A program made the translations under genes and the position numbers. A stretch of 64,000 bases of DNA from CAIOZA01 sp964464375 (GTDB taxonomy: Bacteria > Bacteroidota > Ignavibacteria > Kapaibacteriales > UBA2268): NCBI GenBank assembly GCA_964464375.1, contig CAYXFU010000003.1:1-64000 (forward strand), in the 5' to 3' direction. Under the pieces are notes generated by a model that worked only from the letters and a program-made list of their open reading frames with translations, was not told the DNA's origin and searched no databases. Below, one piece after another: positions 51,555 to 60,654 of the stretch; within the stretch, counting starts at the first letter, position 1; every line of letters starts with the position of its first letter.

Positions 51555-53153
51555 TTAGAATTTAAAAAGGATTCCTGCCGACAAAAAAATGTCTTTTTCT
51601 TTATAATTATTCCAAATATAGATATTTTGATTTAAAAGATTGTTCATTTTTATAAAAACATCCAACTTGTTATTAACCTTATATTCAATGAACAATGATA
51701 AATCTACAAAGCTATTAAGCTCCTTAATATTTTTATCATCGGCAAATCTTGGTGAAACATAAGTTAATGATATATTTGAAGATAAATTCTCATACCAAAT
51801 GCGGTTATAACCAATATTAATTTTTAGAGGAATATCGTATGGAAGCGTAAATCCCGATAATGACCAGAGACTGTACTGAAAGTTATAGATTAACAAATCA
51901 GATTTTGACAACTGCATTTCACCTTCACTGAACAATGCTACCCTGTTTGTATTGCCATACATAATAACAAATGTTGAAGTATCAGCATTAGAATAATATG
52001 GAGTTCTAGTCCCCAGGGAATACAAAAGACCTGCACTGAAGTTGTAGTACTCATCTGGCTGATAGTAAGCATTTACCTTCAACTCAAGGTTGCGACCGAA
52101 GTCAAAGAATAATGAATCTGAAAGATAAGGATTGGCATTATAAGCACTAATATAATTATTGGGACTCATGTAATTTTTAATAGAAGCTTTATAACTGAAG
52201 TAATTATCTTGCTTTAGTTCAGCTCTAAAGTCAAATAGAAAATTGGCTAAAGTAGCATCAGCACTTCCACTTGCAAATTGGAAACCACCCTCTCCAAAAA
52301 ATGAAATATTGTCTTGATAAAACTTACCATTCAATAGGAATTCCATAAAGTTCATACCGATTCCGTTCAGAGAATGGAAATCAAGATTCAATCTTCCCCC
52401 AATTATGAAAGTCTTCCAGTTGTTTTTTAAATCTAAATATGCTTTAATATTGTTATCTGTTTTAGCACTGTTTCCACCAAGCGATAGTATCTGGTAACCT
52501 CCACCGGTTGTAAAATCAAAACCATCATAAGAGCCGGTGCTGTTAAGATTAAGACCAAAGCTGAATGCTGTTCTTTCAGGTGCCGAAGAAATTGCATATA
52601 GCTTATATTTGTCATATCCCATATCAAATTTTGTGGTAGTTTTGCTGCCTCCAAAGATAAAAAACTTCTCTGGTGCGATATACTCAGAGTTAAGTTTAGC
52701 AAATGTTCTGAGATATCCTGAGTTATCTATATGCCCTTGTGAAGCATCGATTCCGGCATTGGCAAAAAGGTTGTATCTGTCAATACCAAAGTCATAACCA
52801 AACTCGGCATTTGGTGTAAAATATGTTCCAATACCACCTCTGATAAAACCATCGCTTTTATGAATACTCATTATTTTCAAAGGAAGTACTTTTGGTGGCA
52901 GTAGAATTGTTTGCTCTTTCTGAAGTGAATTAATGGAATCAAGTTCAGCTTGAGTCAGCTTATTAATTTTATCTGAAAATTGCTTGATACCTGATTGTAC
53001 ATTAATCTGCCCCCTGCCTTCGATTACATAATTGGGCAATTCAAGCGGCTTAGCCTGAGATTGTTCTGGTACCGGAGCAGGTGTCTGCCCGAATATCTGA
53101 CCAGACAAAGTCATCGTAATTATTATTAATCGATATAGATAATTCAATTTCAT
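51555..53153 (-). CDS. TonB-receptor-like outer membrane beta-barrel protein
   Basis: A signal peptide (1-22) precedes a short N-terminal region with the conserved-looking LPNYVIEGRGQINVQSGIKQ. A barrel follows from about residue 105 (FIRGGIGTYFTPNAEFGYDF) to the C-terminal Phe (LSAGILFKF). There is no classical plug domain, so it is a plugless relative of TonB-dependent receptors or a simple porin-like channel. 532 residues. It is 28 nt after a large TPR gene, 44 nt before the SPOR gene, and in the same operon as a TonB gene. Cargo unknown. Confidence 0.75.
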   Translation of the reverse strand: MKLNYLYRLIIITMTLSGQIFGQTPAPVPEQSQAKPLELPNYVIEGRGQINVQSGIKQFSDKINKLTQAELDSINSLQKEQTILLPPKVLPLKIMSIHKSDGFIRGGIGTYFTPNAEFGYDFGIDRYNLFANAGIDASQGHIDNSGYLRTFAKLNSEYIAPEKFFIFGGSKTTTKFDMGYDKYKLYAISSAPERTAFSFGLNLNSTGSYDGFDFTTGGGYQILSLGGNSAKTDNNIKAYLDLKNNWKTFIIGGRLNLDFHSLNGIGMNFMEFLLNGKFYQDNISFFGEGGFQFASGSADATLANFLFDFRAELKQDNYFSYKASIKNYMSPNNYISAYNANPYLSDSLFFDFGRNLELKVNAYYQPDEYYNFSAGLLYSLGTRTPYYSNADTSTFVIMYGNTNRVALFSEGEMQLSKSDLLIYNFQYSLWSLSGFTLPYDIPLKINIGYNRIWYENLSSNISLTYVSPRFADDKNIKELNSFVDLSLFIEYKVNNKLDVFIKMNNLLNQNIYIWNNYKEKDIFLSAGILFKF

Positions 53154-53181
53154 TTTAACAAATTTAGTCTTTATTTCATGA

Positions 53182-56100
53182 TTATTTTTCTAATTGTTTC
53201 AGTCTTCTTTTGGCTGTTTTCCCGAAATCGTCATCAGGTCTCAGTGTTGATATTGCCTGATATGTTTCAATAGCTTTCTCATTTTGTTGAAGTCTTTCGT
53301 AACATTCGCCCATGTTGAGTAAGGCTAGAGTGAACCAGTCCTCAATTCCAGCAAAATTCTCTTTGACTGCTATAAAAGCCGTAACAGCATCTTCCAGTTT
53401 TTCCTGTCTCATCCGTATTTCACCGATTCTGTATTGAGATTCTGCAGATAAAGAAGGGTTGAGATTTGAATGAATCAATTTCTGAAATTCCACAACTGCT
53501 GAATCCAACCAGCCCTTGATTCTGAAATACATAGCAATTCTGTAAGAACTTTGCTCTCCGTATTCCTGGTTGGGATATTGCTTGTAAACATCTCTGAAAA
53601 TATTAATTGCACTTAAAGTATCGCCCATCGAAAATTTGATGGATGCTCGTTCATAACCTGCCTGAGCCGAAATCGGATTGTCGGGATAATTCTTTGCAAT
53701 TATAATTAATATCGAATCTGCAGCACTAATATCAGCTGTTTGCTTTTTTAGTAGACCTAGCTCAAGCATACTCTGTGGAGCAAAGTCACTCTTTCCATAT
53801 TTACTGATAACACTTTTAAAAGTTCTTTCAGCATTAGGTAAATCATTCAGACTGACATAGCTCTTACCCATCCAGAACATAGCTTCAGCATTTTTATCAT
53901 TATCAGGATATTTCTTTATAAAATTATCATATTCATTTATAGCATCATTGTAGTTCTTACCGTTGAAAAACATTTCTCCTTTTTTAAATACAAACTCAGC
54001 TGCAAATGGAGAGGTAGGATTAGACGCAACATATTTATCGGCAATCTTAAATGCTTCTTCCGGTTTCCCAAGCGCATTGTAGCAGTATTGCATTCCTTTA
54101 ACGGCATCAGGAGCTAATGAACTATTTGAGTATTCGTCAACGATAAGATTATATTCTTTTAGTGCCTGTTCATAATTCTCGAGGTTATAGTACCCATCAG
54201 CAATTGCGAAATGTGCTCTTGGTACAAGAACGCTTTGAGGATAAGCTTGCAGCAGAAATCTGAAATCATCGATTGCTTCAAGATATTTCTTCTGCTGGAA
54301 ACGTATCCAGCCGGTTAAATACAAAGAATTTGGGGCATAAGGAGACTTAGAGTAAGTTCGAACGAAAGACAACATAGCTGTGATTGCTTCTTCATAGCTC
54401 CCCATTTGATAGAGAGCGTGAGCAAGCTGATAAGCACTATATTGACCTTCTTCGGTATTTGGTGAGTGCAGAGCTGCTTTTCTGTATGTATCCACTGCCT
54501 TGCGAAAGTTCCTTGTAACATAGTATCCGTCTGCCTGCCTTGTAAGAACTTCCATAGCATATTTTGTAAGAGGAAATTCCCTTATCATTGTCTCGAATGT
54601 TTCGGATGATTTGTTGAAGTTCTTCAGCCTGAAGTAGGACCAGCCTAGTCCGTATAGAGCATCTTCTTTATAGCTGCTAGCAGGATAAAGATCAAGCAGT
54701 GATGAATACTTTTCGATTGCGTTGTTGAGTAAATCGATTCTGTAATAAGCTTCTGATATCCAGAACAATGCTTCATCATTTCTTTTGCCATTTTTATTTT
54801 CAGATAAATAAGCTAAAAGCGGAGGAATAGCTTCAGAATTTCTTGAATTTTTTACAAATGAAATCCCAAGTTTAAGCCTTGCTTCTCTTATATAAACATC
54901 TTTTTGTGGCATGAAGATATATGAACTCTTTAATGCAATCTGTTCAGCTGTTTTGTAAGGTTTAATAGCTTTATCCCATCTCTTCAACTCAAGATTTGAA
55001 GCACCAAGCAGAAGTTGAATCCTTACCTGCACAAGTGCTTCAGTGGCTTCTCTTTCAGCTCTATCCAAGGTTTTTACAGCTTTTTCGTATTCACCCTTCT
55101 CATAGTAGATTTGTCCGAGCTCAAGCAATGCCTGAGCCAAATATGGATAATCTGAAAGTGAAGTCAAATTTGCAAGATCTTTTTGGGCAGTTTCAACATC
55201 TCCATTTCTTTTGATAGCAATGGCTTTGTATAATTCTGCTAATGCAATCACTCTCGCTTCAGTCTGATCAGTGGAAGTGAGAACAGTTTCATATACTTTT
55301 ATGGCTTCCTGATTTTTATTTTGATTCAGCAATGACCAGGCATAACCAAGTCTGACATAGTTAGTTAGAGTAGAATTGGTAAAGGTTTCGAGAAATCCAT
55401 GCAGGAAGGATTCGGATTGTTCGTAATTTCCAGCCAGATTGTAAGCTTCCCCACGAAGGTAGAGTACTTCCTCTTGTGCGAAATCAAAATAACTCTGAGG
55501 TTCATATCTTAAGCCTGTAGAATCCTTTGCATAAATATGCTTGATAATATTATTCGTGCTTTCGATTGTAATCAATGCTGAAATGGCATCACGAAGAATA
55601 AGATTATCATTTACTTCTCTTACTCTCGAAGCTACTATTGAGTTAGAATAAGGATATTTCTTTTGCAGTGTTCTGTAGTAATTAATCGCTAACTCATACT
55701 GTCGGTTAACTTCTGCTGACATTCCCAGAGCAAATAGAGCATCATCGGCAAATTTGCCATTGGGATATTTAGAAAAACATTCCTCAAAAAGTGGCTGGGC
55801 ATCCTGGTAATGACCGCTCTGAGTTAGAGATACAGCTCTCCAGTAGAGAGCATTGTTGGAAAGTTCATTAAACTTTGCTTCACCTTTCAGCTTGTATTCT
55901 TCGTCAGATATTGTCTTTGCCACAGAAAATAGTTTTTCCGAATTTTTATAATCTTTCTGATCGAAAGCGAGATAAGCCCTCAGCATAGCCGCATCAGCTC
56001 TGTAAGGAGTGTATTTATCGTTGCTGATTAATTTCCCAAGAGCTTTGTCACTCAGAGCAAAATTTCCGTTGGATGCATCAATGATTGCCTGCATCATGAC

Positions 56101-56310
56101 GGCTTTGTCAGTCCCGATTGGATCAGAATAACTTCTTATTGCATGTTCGAGTAATTGTCTCGATTTACTGAATAAATCTTTATCATAGAAATATTTAGCC
56201 TGGGTAATCTCATTAGTGTTATAGTTAAACAACGGTGTAACTATCTGTGGATATAGCGGCAACGACAACAGTAGAGATAATAAAACTATTTTTATGAGCT
56301 TTTTTACCAT
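53182..56310 (-). CDS. Large tetratricopeptide-repeat envelope protein
   Basis: A 1042-residue exported protein: signal peptide (1-22, LPLYPQ), then more than 20 TPR-like repeats to the end. Typical units are PNGKFADDALFALGMSAEVN and YPQSVLVPRAHFAIADGYYN, the BamD/YbgF style. No catalytic domain is visible. It leads the operon TPR - barrel - SPOR - TonB - small protein. It may scaffold the barrel in the periplasm or handle cargo, as TPR/barrel pairs do in several export systems. There is no close functional assignment. Confidence 0.85.
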   Translation of the reverse strand: MVKKLIKIVLLSLLLSLPLYPQIVTPLFNYNTNEITQAKYFYDKDLFSKSRQLLEHAIRSYSDPIGTDKAVMMQAIIDASNGNFALSDKALGKLISNDKYTPYRADAAMLRAYLAFDQKDYKNSEKLFSVAKTISDEEYKLKGEAKFNELSNNALYWRAVSLTQSGHYQDAQPLFEECFSKYPNGKFADDALFALGMSAEVNRQYELAINYYRTLQKKYPYSNSIVASRVREVNDNLILRDAISALITIESTNNIIKHIYAKDSTGLRYEPQSYFDFAQEEVLYLRGEAYNLAGNYEQSESFLHGFLETFTNSTLTNYVRLGYAWSLLNQNKNQEAIKVYETVLTSTDQTEARVIALAELYKAIAIKRNGDVETAQKDLANLTSLSDYPYLAQALLELGQIYYEKGEYEKAVKTLDRAEREATEALVQVRIQLLLGASNLELKRWDKAIKPYKTAEQIALKSSYIFMPQKDVYIREARLKLGISFVKNSRNSEAIPPLLAYLSENKNGKRNDEALFWISEAYYRIDLLNNAIEKYSSLLDLYPASSYKEDALYGLGWSYFRLKNFNKSSETFETMIREFPLTKYAMEVLTRQADGYYVTRNFRKAVDTYRKAALHSPNTEEGQYSAYQLAHALYQMGSYEEAITAMLSFVRTYSKSPYAPNSLYLTGWIRFQQKKYLEAIDDFRFLLQAYPQSVLVPRAHFAIADGYYNLENYEQALKEYNLIVDEYSNSSLAPDAVKGMQYCYNALGKPEEAFKIADKYVASNPTSPFAAEFVFKKGEMFFNGKNYNDAINEYDNFIKKYPDNDKNAEAMFWMGKSYVSLNDLPNAERTFKSVISKYGKSDFAPQSMLELGLLKKQTADISAADSILIIIAKNYPDNPISAQAGYERASIKFSMGDTLSAINIFRDVYKQYPNQEYGEQSSYRIAMYFRIKGWLDSAVVEFQKLIHSNLNPSLSAESQYRIGEIRMRQEKLEDAVTAFIAVKENFAGIEDWFTLALLNMGECYERLQQNEKAIETYQAISTLRPDDDFGKTAKRRLKQLEK

Positions 56311-56506
56311 AAATAAAATTTTGTATTAATTAATTTTGAAAGCTAATAACGCTTTATGCTGCAATGTAATTTACAAAATTTTAAGTAAAACTTTTAACAA
56401 AAAAATGAAAAATAGTGAATGAATTGCTAATTAAATCATTTACTTAAAAAGAATATTACCCAAATTTATCGGAAATTATTTTTTATTTGGATTCTGAAAA
56501 ATATTT

Positions 56507-56537
56507 TTTGAAATATTGAAAAAAATAACTAATTTTG
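56507..56537 (+). promoter_or_regulatory. Bacteroidetes-type promoter of tRNA-Asn
   Basis: TTTG (56507-56510), 19 nt, TAATTTTG (56530-56537). The tRNA begins 12 nt later. It matches TTTG-N19-TAnnTTTG exactly and shares its spacing with the site at 20041. Confidence 0.8.
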
Positions 56538-56549
56538 TAACTCTAAAAT

Positions 56550-56623
56550 TCCTGAGTAGCTCAGCTGGTTAGAGCATCTGACTGTTAATCAGAGGGTCCG
56601 CGGTTCAAGTCCGTGCTCAGGAG
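56550..56623 (+). tRNA. tRNA-Asn (anticodon GTT)
   Basis: A 74-nt cloverleaf: acceptor TCCTGAG/CTCAGGA with discriminator G, D-loop AGCTCAGCTGGTTAGAGC, anticodon loop CTGTTAA (GTT), T-arm GGTTCAAGTCC. CCA is not encoded. Confidence 0.97.
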
Positions 56624-56632
56624 CGAAGAATA

Positions 56633-56667
56633 AAAGAGTTAGGATAATTTTCCTGACTCTTTTTTTT
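56633..56667 (+). terminator. Terminator of tRNA-Asn
   Basis: AAAGAGTTAGGA (56633-56644) pairs with TCCTGACTCTTT (56651-56662), with one mismatch and a 6-nt loop; a T run follows. Confidence 0.88.
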
Positions 56668-56708
56668 GTGCTTTTAAGTCTTTTAACTCCCATGTCCAAC
56701 TTTGTGTA

Positions 56709-56751
56709 CAACTTTCAAAAAGATTGGATCTTTTCGAAAGTGAATTGCATC
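56709..56751 (+). repeat. 43-bp dispersed repeat, partner of 24265-24307
   Basis: Begins CAACTTTCAAAAAGATTGGA and ends GAATTGCATC. It matches the inverse of 24265-24307 at 41 of 43 positions. Motifs of the GAATTGCATCAATTG type recur nearby. Confidence 0.75.
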
Positions 56752-56802
56752 AATTGTATTGTGTTTTTTCAGTTTTCCAATTTAAGACAGAAGAATACAA
56801 TT

Positions 56803-56903
56803 ACACAGAGAGCCACAGAGTTTTGCATTTCTCTGTGTAACTCTTGTATTCCTCTGTGCAACTCTGTGTAATTTTTAAAAATCGTTGAGAGAACCACAGA
56901 GAA
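56803..56903. repeat. Degenerate ACACAGAG/CTCTGTGT repeat tract
   Basis: Alternating units such as ACACAGAGAGCCACAGAG, TTTCTCTGTGTAACTC and CCTCTGTGCAACTCTGTG are inverted or direct repeats of an 8-nt core. It is of the widespread CACAGAG intergenic type and non-coding. Confidence 0.6.
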
Positions 56904-57049
56904 AACCAAATTACATCGGATATCATTTTCAGGTCGCTCCTACGGAGCTACGGTTCATATTGTTATTCGTTTTCTACAAACAGGACGCTACTACTTAGCT
57001 GAATGCAAATTGCATTGATTGCATCATTTGCATTGGGATTTTCATTTTT

Positions 57050-57191
57050 CAAAACCTTATTTGTATTTGTCGGTGAACCTTAGTAATAATCTGTTCCACG
57101 TTGAGTTTTGACCTTATTCGAATAATGGAATAAGGTCATAATCAGTTGGGATTTGCCTGTTACTAAGGTTAGCAGACTAAATAAGGTTTTC
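57050..57191. repeat. Nested palindromic (MITE-like) element, copy 1
   Basis: Three nested inverted repeats: outer AAAACCTTATTT (57051) with AAATAAGGTTTT (57179); middle AACCTTAGTAA (57076-57086) with TTACTAAGGTT (57160-57170); inner GACCTTATTC (57110-57119) with GAATAAGGTC (57128-57137). All contain an ACCTTA core. Confidence 0.8.
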
Positions 57192-57318
57192 ATTCTTTCA
57201 GGTCGCTCCGATGGAGCTTTGGTTCGTTTTGTGTTTTTTTTCTACAAACAGGACTCTACTACGTAGCTGAATACAAATTGCATCTTTTGCATCAATTGCA
57301 TTGTGTTTTTTGTTTTTC

Positions 57319-57462
57319 AAAACCTTATTTGTACTTGTTGGTGAACCTTAGTAAAAATCTGCTCCACAGTGCGTTTTGACCTTATTCGAATAATGTAATA
57401 TGGTTTATGATCAGGGGGGATTTGCCTGTTACTAAGGTTTTATCCGAAGAAATAAGGTTTTC
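57319..57462. repeat. Nested palindromic (MITE-like) element, copy 2
   Basis: Outer arms AAAACCTTATTT (57319) and AAATAAGGTTTTC (57450-57462), and middle arms AACCTTAGTAA and TTACTAAGGTT, are intact. The inner palindrome is degraded on its right side (GTAATATGG). It aligns with copy 1 throughout. Confidence 0.78.
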
Positions 57463-57607
57463 AAAGATCAAAATCAGCATCTATCTTTAGGCAAAAATGT
57501 GCATCTACCAAAATATCGTCTAATGTTTTATATCTGTGAACACAACTTTTCATGTGCAAGATGGACAATTGAATTTTAATCTATTATATAGAAAATGAAT
57601 AAATGAT

Positions 57608-58324
57608 TTAAAATTTTGTTTCTTTTGGTGGAAATTCCTTCCCCAATCTATGTAAAGAGTCCTTGTATTTTTGATACCCATCATAATATCTATTAAAACC
57701 AACAAATTCAATTTCCTGATAAAACCAAAAATTATCTGTTTTATAATCATCTTTAATAATTATTTCATTTATTTTTCCATCAACTACCTTACCTTTGAAC
57801 TCAGGATATAATTGTTTAATTTCATTTTCATCTATGTTAGAAATTATGGTATCAGTTAAACTAGATATTTCCCAAGTATTATGAACTTTCAATGAATCAG
57901 CCCTTTTAATATTGTTTACCCATAAAATATAGAAACAATTTTTTGAATCAACCATTCCACTGTCACGGTATCCATTGCCAATAAAACAATGTAGTGTATT
58001 AGGAATAGATTTAAACAGATATCTATGAGGAAATTGTATTTCCAAATAAGTGTTACTAAATAAATGATTCATCTTATCATATGAATATATCCTGTATTCT
58101 TTATATGGATAAGTACTATACTCGCCATAATAATCGAAAAAATCGCCCCATTTAGAAAATTCATTATTCATACTAGGGAGATTTGTACATTTAACTGTAA
58201 AATACTTTAGACTTATTTCTTTTCTTGGCTTATCAAATCTATTAAAATCCTCAAATGCTTGCTGATTTTTATTACAAGCTAATAGTGTTAATAATATCAA
58301 TATTACTAAATACATCTTTTTCAT
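57608..58324 (-). CDS. Orphan lipoprotein of unknown function
   Basis: A 238-residue predicted lipoprotein with leader MKKMYLVILILLTLLAC (Cys17). The body is rich in Tyr, Asn and Lys (FDYYGEYSTYPYKEYRIYSY) and ends EFPPKETKF; I recognise no domain. It stands alone between a ~1-kb repeat tract and htrA. Its strongly AT-biased codons suggest a recent or lineage-specific gene, an impression I have not measured. Confidence 0.65.
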   Translation of the reverse strand: MKKMYLVILILLTLLACNKNQQAFEDFNRFDKPRKEISLKYFTVKCTNLPSMNNEFSKWGDFFDYYGEYSTYPYKEYRIYSYDKMNHLFSNTYLEIQFPHRYLFKSIPNTLHCFIGNGYRDSGMVDSKNCFYILWVNNIKRADSLKVHNTWEISSLTDTIISNIDENEIKQLYPEFKGKVVDGKINEIIIKDDYKTDNFWFYQEIEFVGFNRYYDGYQKYKDSLHRLGKEFPPKETKF

Positions 58325-58622
58325 AATTATTTCCCTGTAATCATGTTAACATTCGAACTAATATTTACATTTAATTTTCTATCCCTAAGACACACGAAAC
58401 GATCAAAAAGTTACAAATACAGAATTTTCCCCACCCTTACCCTCCCCAACAATTGGAGAGGTAATTATTACAATTTACGAAATGGGATTTGTTTTATCAA
58501 AAATACGGTTTTTATTGGAAATATAAATCGTATAAAAATCATAATTAAATTCTCGTGAAACTTGTTCGTCATATCACACGTACTTGACACAGTGTAAATA
58601 TGTAAAATTACAGGATGATATC

Positions 58623-59831
58623 ATGAACACCAGAATAATTAAGCTGATACTGTTTTTCTCAATAATAATGCTCACATTCCAGAATTGCAACTCCAAAACG
58701 AGAGGCACTGAAGGATCAATATATGAGGATGCTAAATCCGCCAAACAAACTAACCAGACAGCTGATCCAATTACATTAAGCAGACATACAGCCGTAACCA
58801 GTGCCGTCAAAATCTGCGAACCTGCAATAGTCGGAATAAACGTTACTGAAGTTCGCCAGGTGGAATACCGCGATCCATTCGGGGACTATTTTGACGATCC
58901 GTTCTTTCGTCAATTCTTCGGCGATCGCGGTAGAAGAAGGACTCAGCAATATCAGGTGCAGGGTTTGGGATCGGGATTCATCATCTCCCCTGACGGGTAT
59001 ATCCTGACAAATCATCACGTTGCTGGACAGGCATCGAAGATCATTGTAACCATGACTGACGGAAGTAAGTACAATGCAGAAGTTGTTGGCTCTGATATGA
59101 CTTCAGACGTAGCCTTACTAAAGATAGACGCCAATAATTTGGCTTATCTGAAACTTGGCGATTCGGATGACATTATTCTCGGCGAATGGGTGCTCGCTTT
59201 TGGCAATCCATTCGGTCTGTTTGATCTTAATGCTAAGCCGACAATTACTGTTGGAGTTGTTTCTAACTCTGGAATTAATCTCAACGAGCAGGGAAGAGTT
59301 TATAAGGATATGATTCAGACTGATGCAGCAATCTCATCGGGTAACTCCGGTGGTCCGCTTGTTAATGCTTTGGGAGAGGTAATCGGGATGAATACTGTAA
59401 TTTTTTCAACAGCTCAAACCGGCAGAGGAGCAGGAAGTATAGGCATTGGCTGGGCAATTCCTATCAATCGCGTAAAGACAGTTGTTGATTTATTAAAAAA
59501 AGATAAGAAAATAAATCGTAATTTTGATATTGGAATGGAGATAAGAGAAATAGATGACGAAGTGGCTCATTATCTTCAGATCAAAAAGCGTGACGGAGTG
59601 GTCGTTCTGGGCGTGAGCAGTAAATCCCCTGCAGGACAGGCAGGAGTTGAGCCCGGAGACATCATTCTCGAAGTAAACGGCAAGAAGATACTCAGAGAGA
59701 ATGATTTTACTTTTGGTATGGCTGACAACATGGTCGGAGATAAAGTTACATTCAAGCTGCTTCGCGACGATAAGGAAATGTCATTGAGCTTCAAATTAAC
59801 CGAAAAGGTATTGCAACGTGGAAGAAGATAA
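58623..59831 (+). CDS. HtrA/DegP-family periplasmic serine protease, one PDZ domain
   Basis: A trypsin-like S1C protease for envelope quality control. From the ATG at 58623 it is 402 residues. The leader ends near LTFQNC (Cys22, possibly a lipoprotein with a loose lipobox). The catalytic triad is His132 (GYILTNHHVAG), Asp162 (TSDVALLKID) and Ser242 (SSGNSGGPLVN). A single PDZ domain (about 290-385: LQIKKRDGVVVLGVSSKSPA, GDIILEVNGKKI) follows, so it is DegS/HhoA-like rather than two-PDZ DegP. The longer frame from a TTG at 58584 was rejected; an AGGA lies 10 nt before 58623. The last 14 nt overlap lptB. Confidence 0.94.
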   Translation: MNTRIIKLILFFSIIMLTFQNCNSKTRGTEGSIYEDAKSAKQTNQTADPITLSRHTAVTSAVKICEPAIVGINVTEVRQVEYRDPFGDYFDDPFFRQFFGDRGRRRTQQYQVQGLGSGFIISPDGYILTNHHVAGQASKIIVTMTDGSKYNAEVVGSDMTSDVALLKIDANNLAYLKLGDSDDIILGEWVLAFGNPFGLFDLNAKPTITVGVVSNSGINLNEQGRVYKDMIQTDAAISSGNSGGPLVNALGEVIGMNTVIFSTAQTGRGAGSIGIGWAIPINRVKTVVDLLKKDKKINRNFDIGMEIREIDDEVAHYLQIKKRDGVVVLGVSSKSPAGQAGVEPGDIILEVNGKKILRENDFTFGMADNMVGDKVTFKLLRDDKEMSLSFKLTEKVLQRGRR

Positions 59832-60609
59832 AACAACAGAAATCATAACAGAGAGCGGTAAAGTAGATGCTCCTAAAAGTATAATTAGGGGCAGTAATCT
59901 TGTTAAGAAATATGGTAAACGTACCGTAGTAAAAGATGTTTCTGTTGAACTTCATCAGGGAGAAATCGTAGGTCTGCTTGGTCCGAACGGAGCAGGAAAG
60001 ACAACGACTTTCTATATGATGGTAGGGATGATTAAGCCAAACAGCGGTAAAGTTTATATGGACGAAAAAGAAATTACTTCTAAAGCCATGTATCGCAGAG
60101 CTAATCTCGGAATCGGTTATCTCCCACAGGAACCGTCTATTTTCAGAAAGCTTAGCGTTGAGAAGAATATCAGAGCAATCCTTCAGATGCATAAGATGAC
60201 AGCTCAGACAAGAAAGGACAGACTCGAAGAACTGCTTGATAGTTTCAATATTAAGCATATCCGCAAGAGCAAAGGCTTTATGCTTTCTGGTGGTGAACGC
60301 CGCAGATGCGAAATTGCACGCAGTTTAGCTGCAAATCCTAAATTTATTCTTCTGGATGAACCATTCGCAGGTATTGACCCTATTGCAGTTATCGATATTA
60401 TGTGGATGATACGCAAGCTAAAAGCTCAGGGAATCGGAATCTTAATCACTGACCACAACGTTCATGAAACTTTGTCCATCACCGACAGAGCCTATATACT
60501 CATTGACGGAAGTATTTACACAGCCGGCACAGCAGAAGAGATTGCAAGCAATCCGGAGGTTAGGAAGCAGTATCTTGGAGAGACATTCAAGCTGGAGAGA
60601 TACGACTAG
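59818..60609 (+). CDS. lptB: LPS export ABC transporter ATPase
   Basis: LptB powers extraction of lipopolysaccharide from the inner membrane with LptFG. The Walker A is GPNGAGKTT (54-62), the signature is LSGGERRRCEIARSLA, the Walker B is FILLDEPFAGIDP and the switch His213 is in ITDHNVHETL. The C-terminal GTAEEIASNPEVRKQYLGE is typical. There is a ~20-residue N-terminal extension before the ABC core. It starts at a GTG overlapping htrA by 14 nt with AAAAGG upstream, so the envelope protease and the LPS exporter are co-translated. Confidence 0.96.
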   Translation: MEEDKTTEIITESGKVDAPKSIIRGSNLVKKYGKRTVVKDVSVELHQGEIVGLLGPNGAGKTTTFYMMVGMIKPNSGKVYMDEKEITSKAMYRRANLGIGYLPQEPSIFRKLSVEKNIRAILQMHKMTAQTRKDRLEELLDSFNIKHIRKSKGFMLSGGERRRCEIARSLAANPKFILLDEPFAGIDPIAVIDIMWMIRKLKAQGIGILITDHNVHETLSITDRAYILIDGSIYTAGTAEEIASNPEVRKQYLGETFKLERYD

Positions 60610-60654
60610 TTATTTGAACTACTTATAAAAAATACAATATAGCACCCAGCCTAT

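Larger units (their letters stand above)
56930..57469. repeat. Tandem duplication of a ~270-bp structured repeat
   Basis: Copy 1 runs from 56930 and copy 2 from 57199; both start CAGGTCGCTCC and share motifs throughout (CTACAAACAGGAC, CAAAACCTTATTTGTA, GTGAACCTTAGTAA, TTTGCCTGTTACTAAGG). Each copy carries two REP-like units (AGGTCGCTCCTACGGAGCT and the diverged AGGACGCTACTACTTAGCT) and a nested palindromic element. I see no gene in the whole gap 56624-57607. Confidence 0.8.

Noticed and set aside
56624..57607. Small genes or a group II intron in the ~1-kb gap
   Set aside because: The only open frame of note (56668-56871) is a translation of repeats, and no reverse transcriptase or domain V motif is seen; the content is repeats.
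59791..60258. Minus-strand frame of 155 residues over lptB
   Set aside because: Antisense shadow of a strongly recognised gene; no family features.
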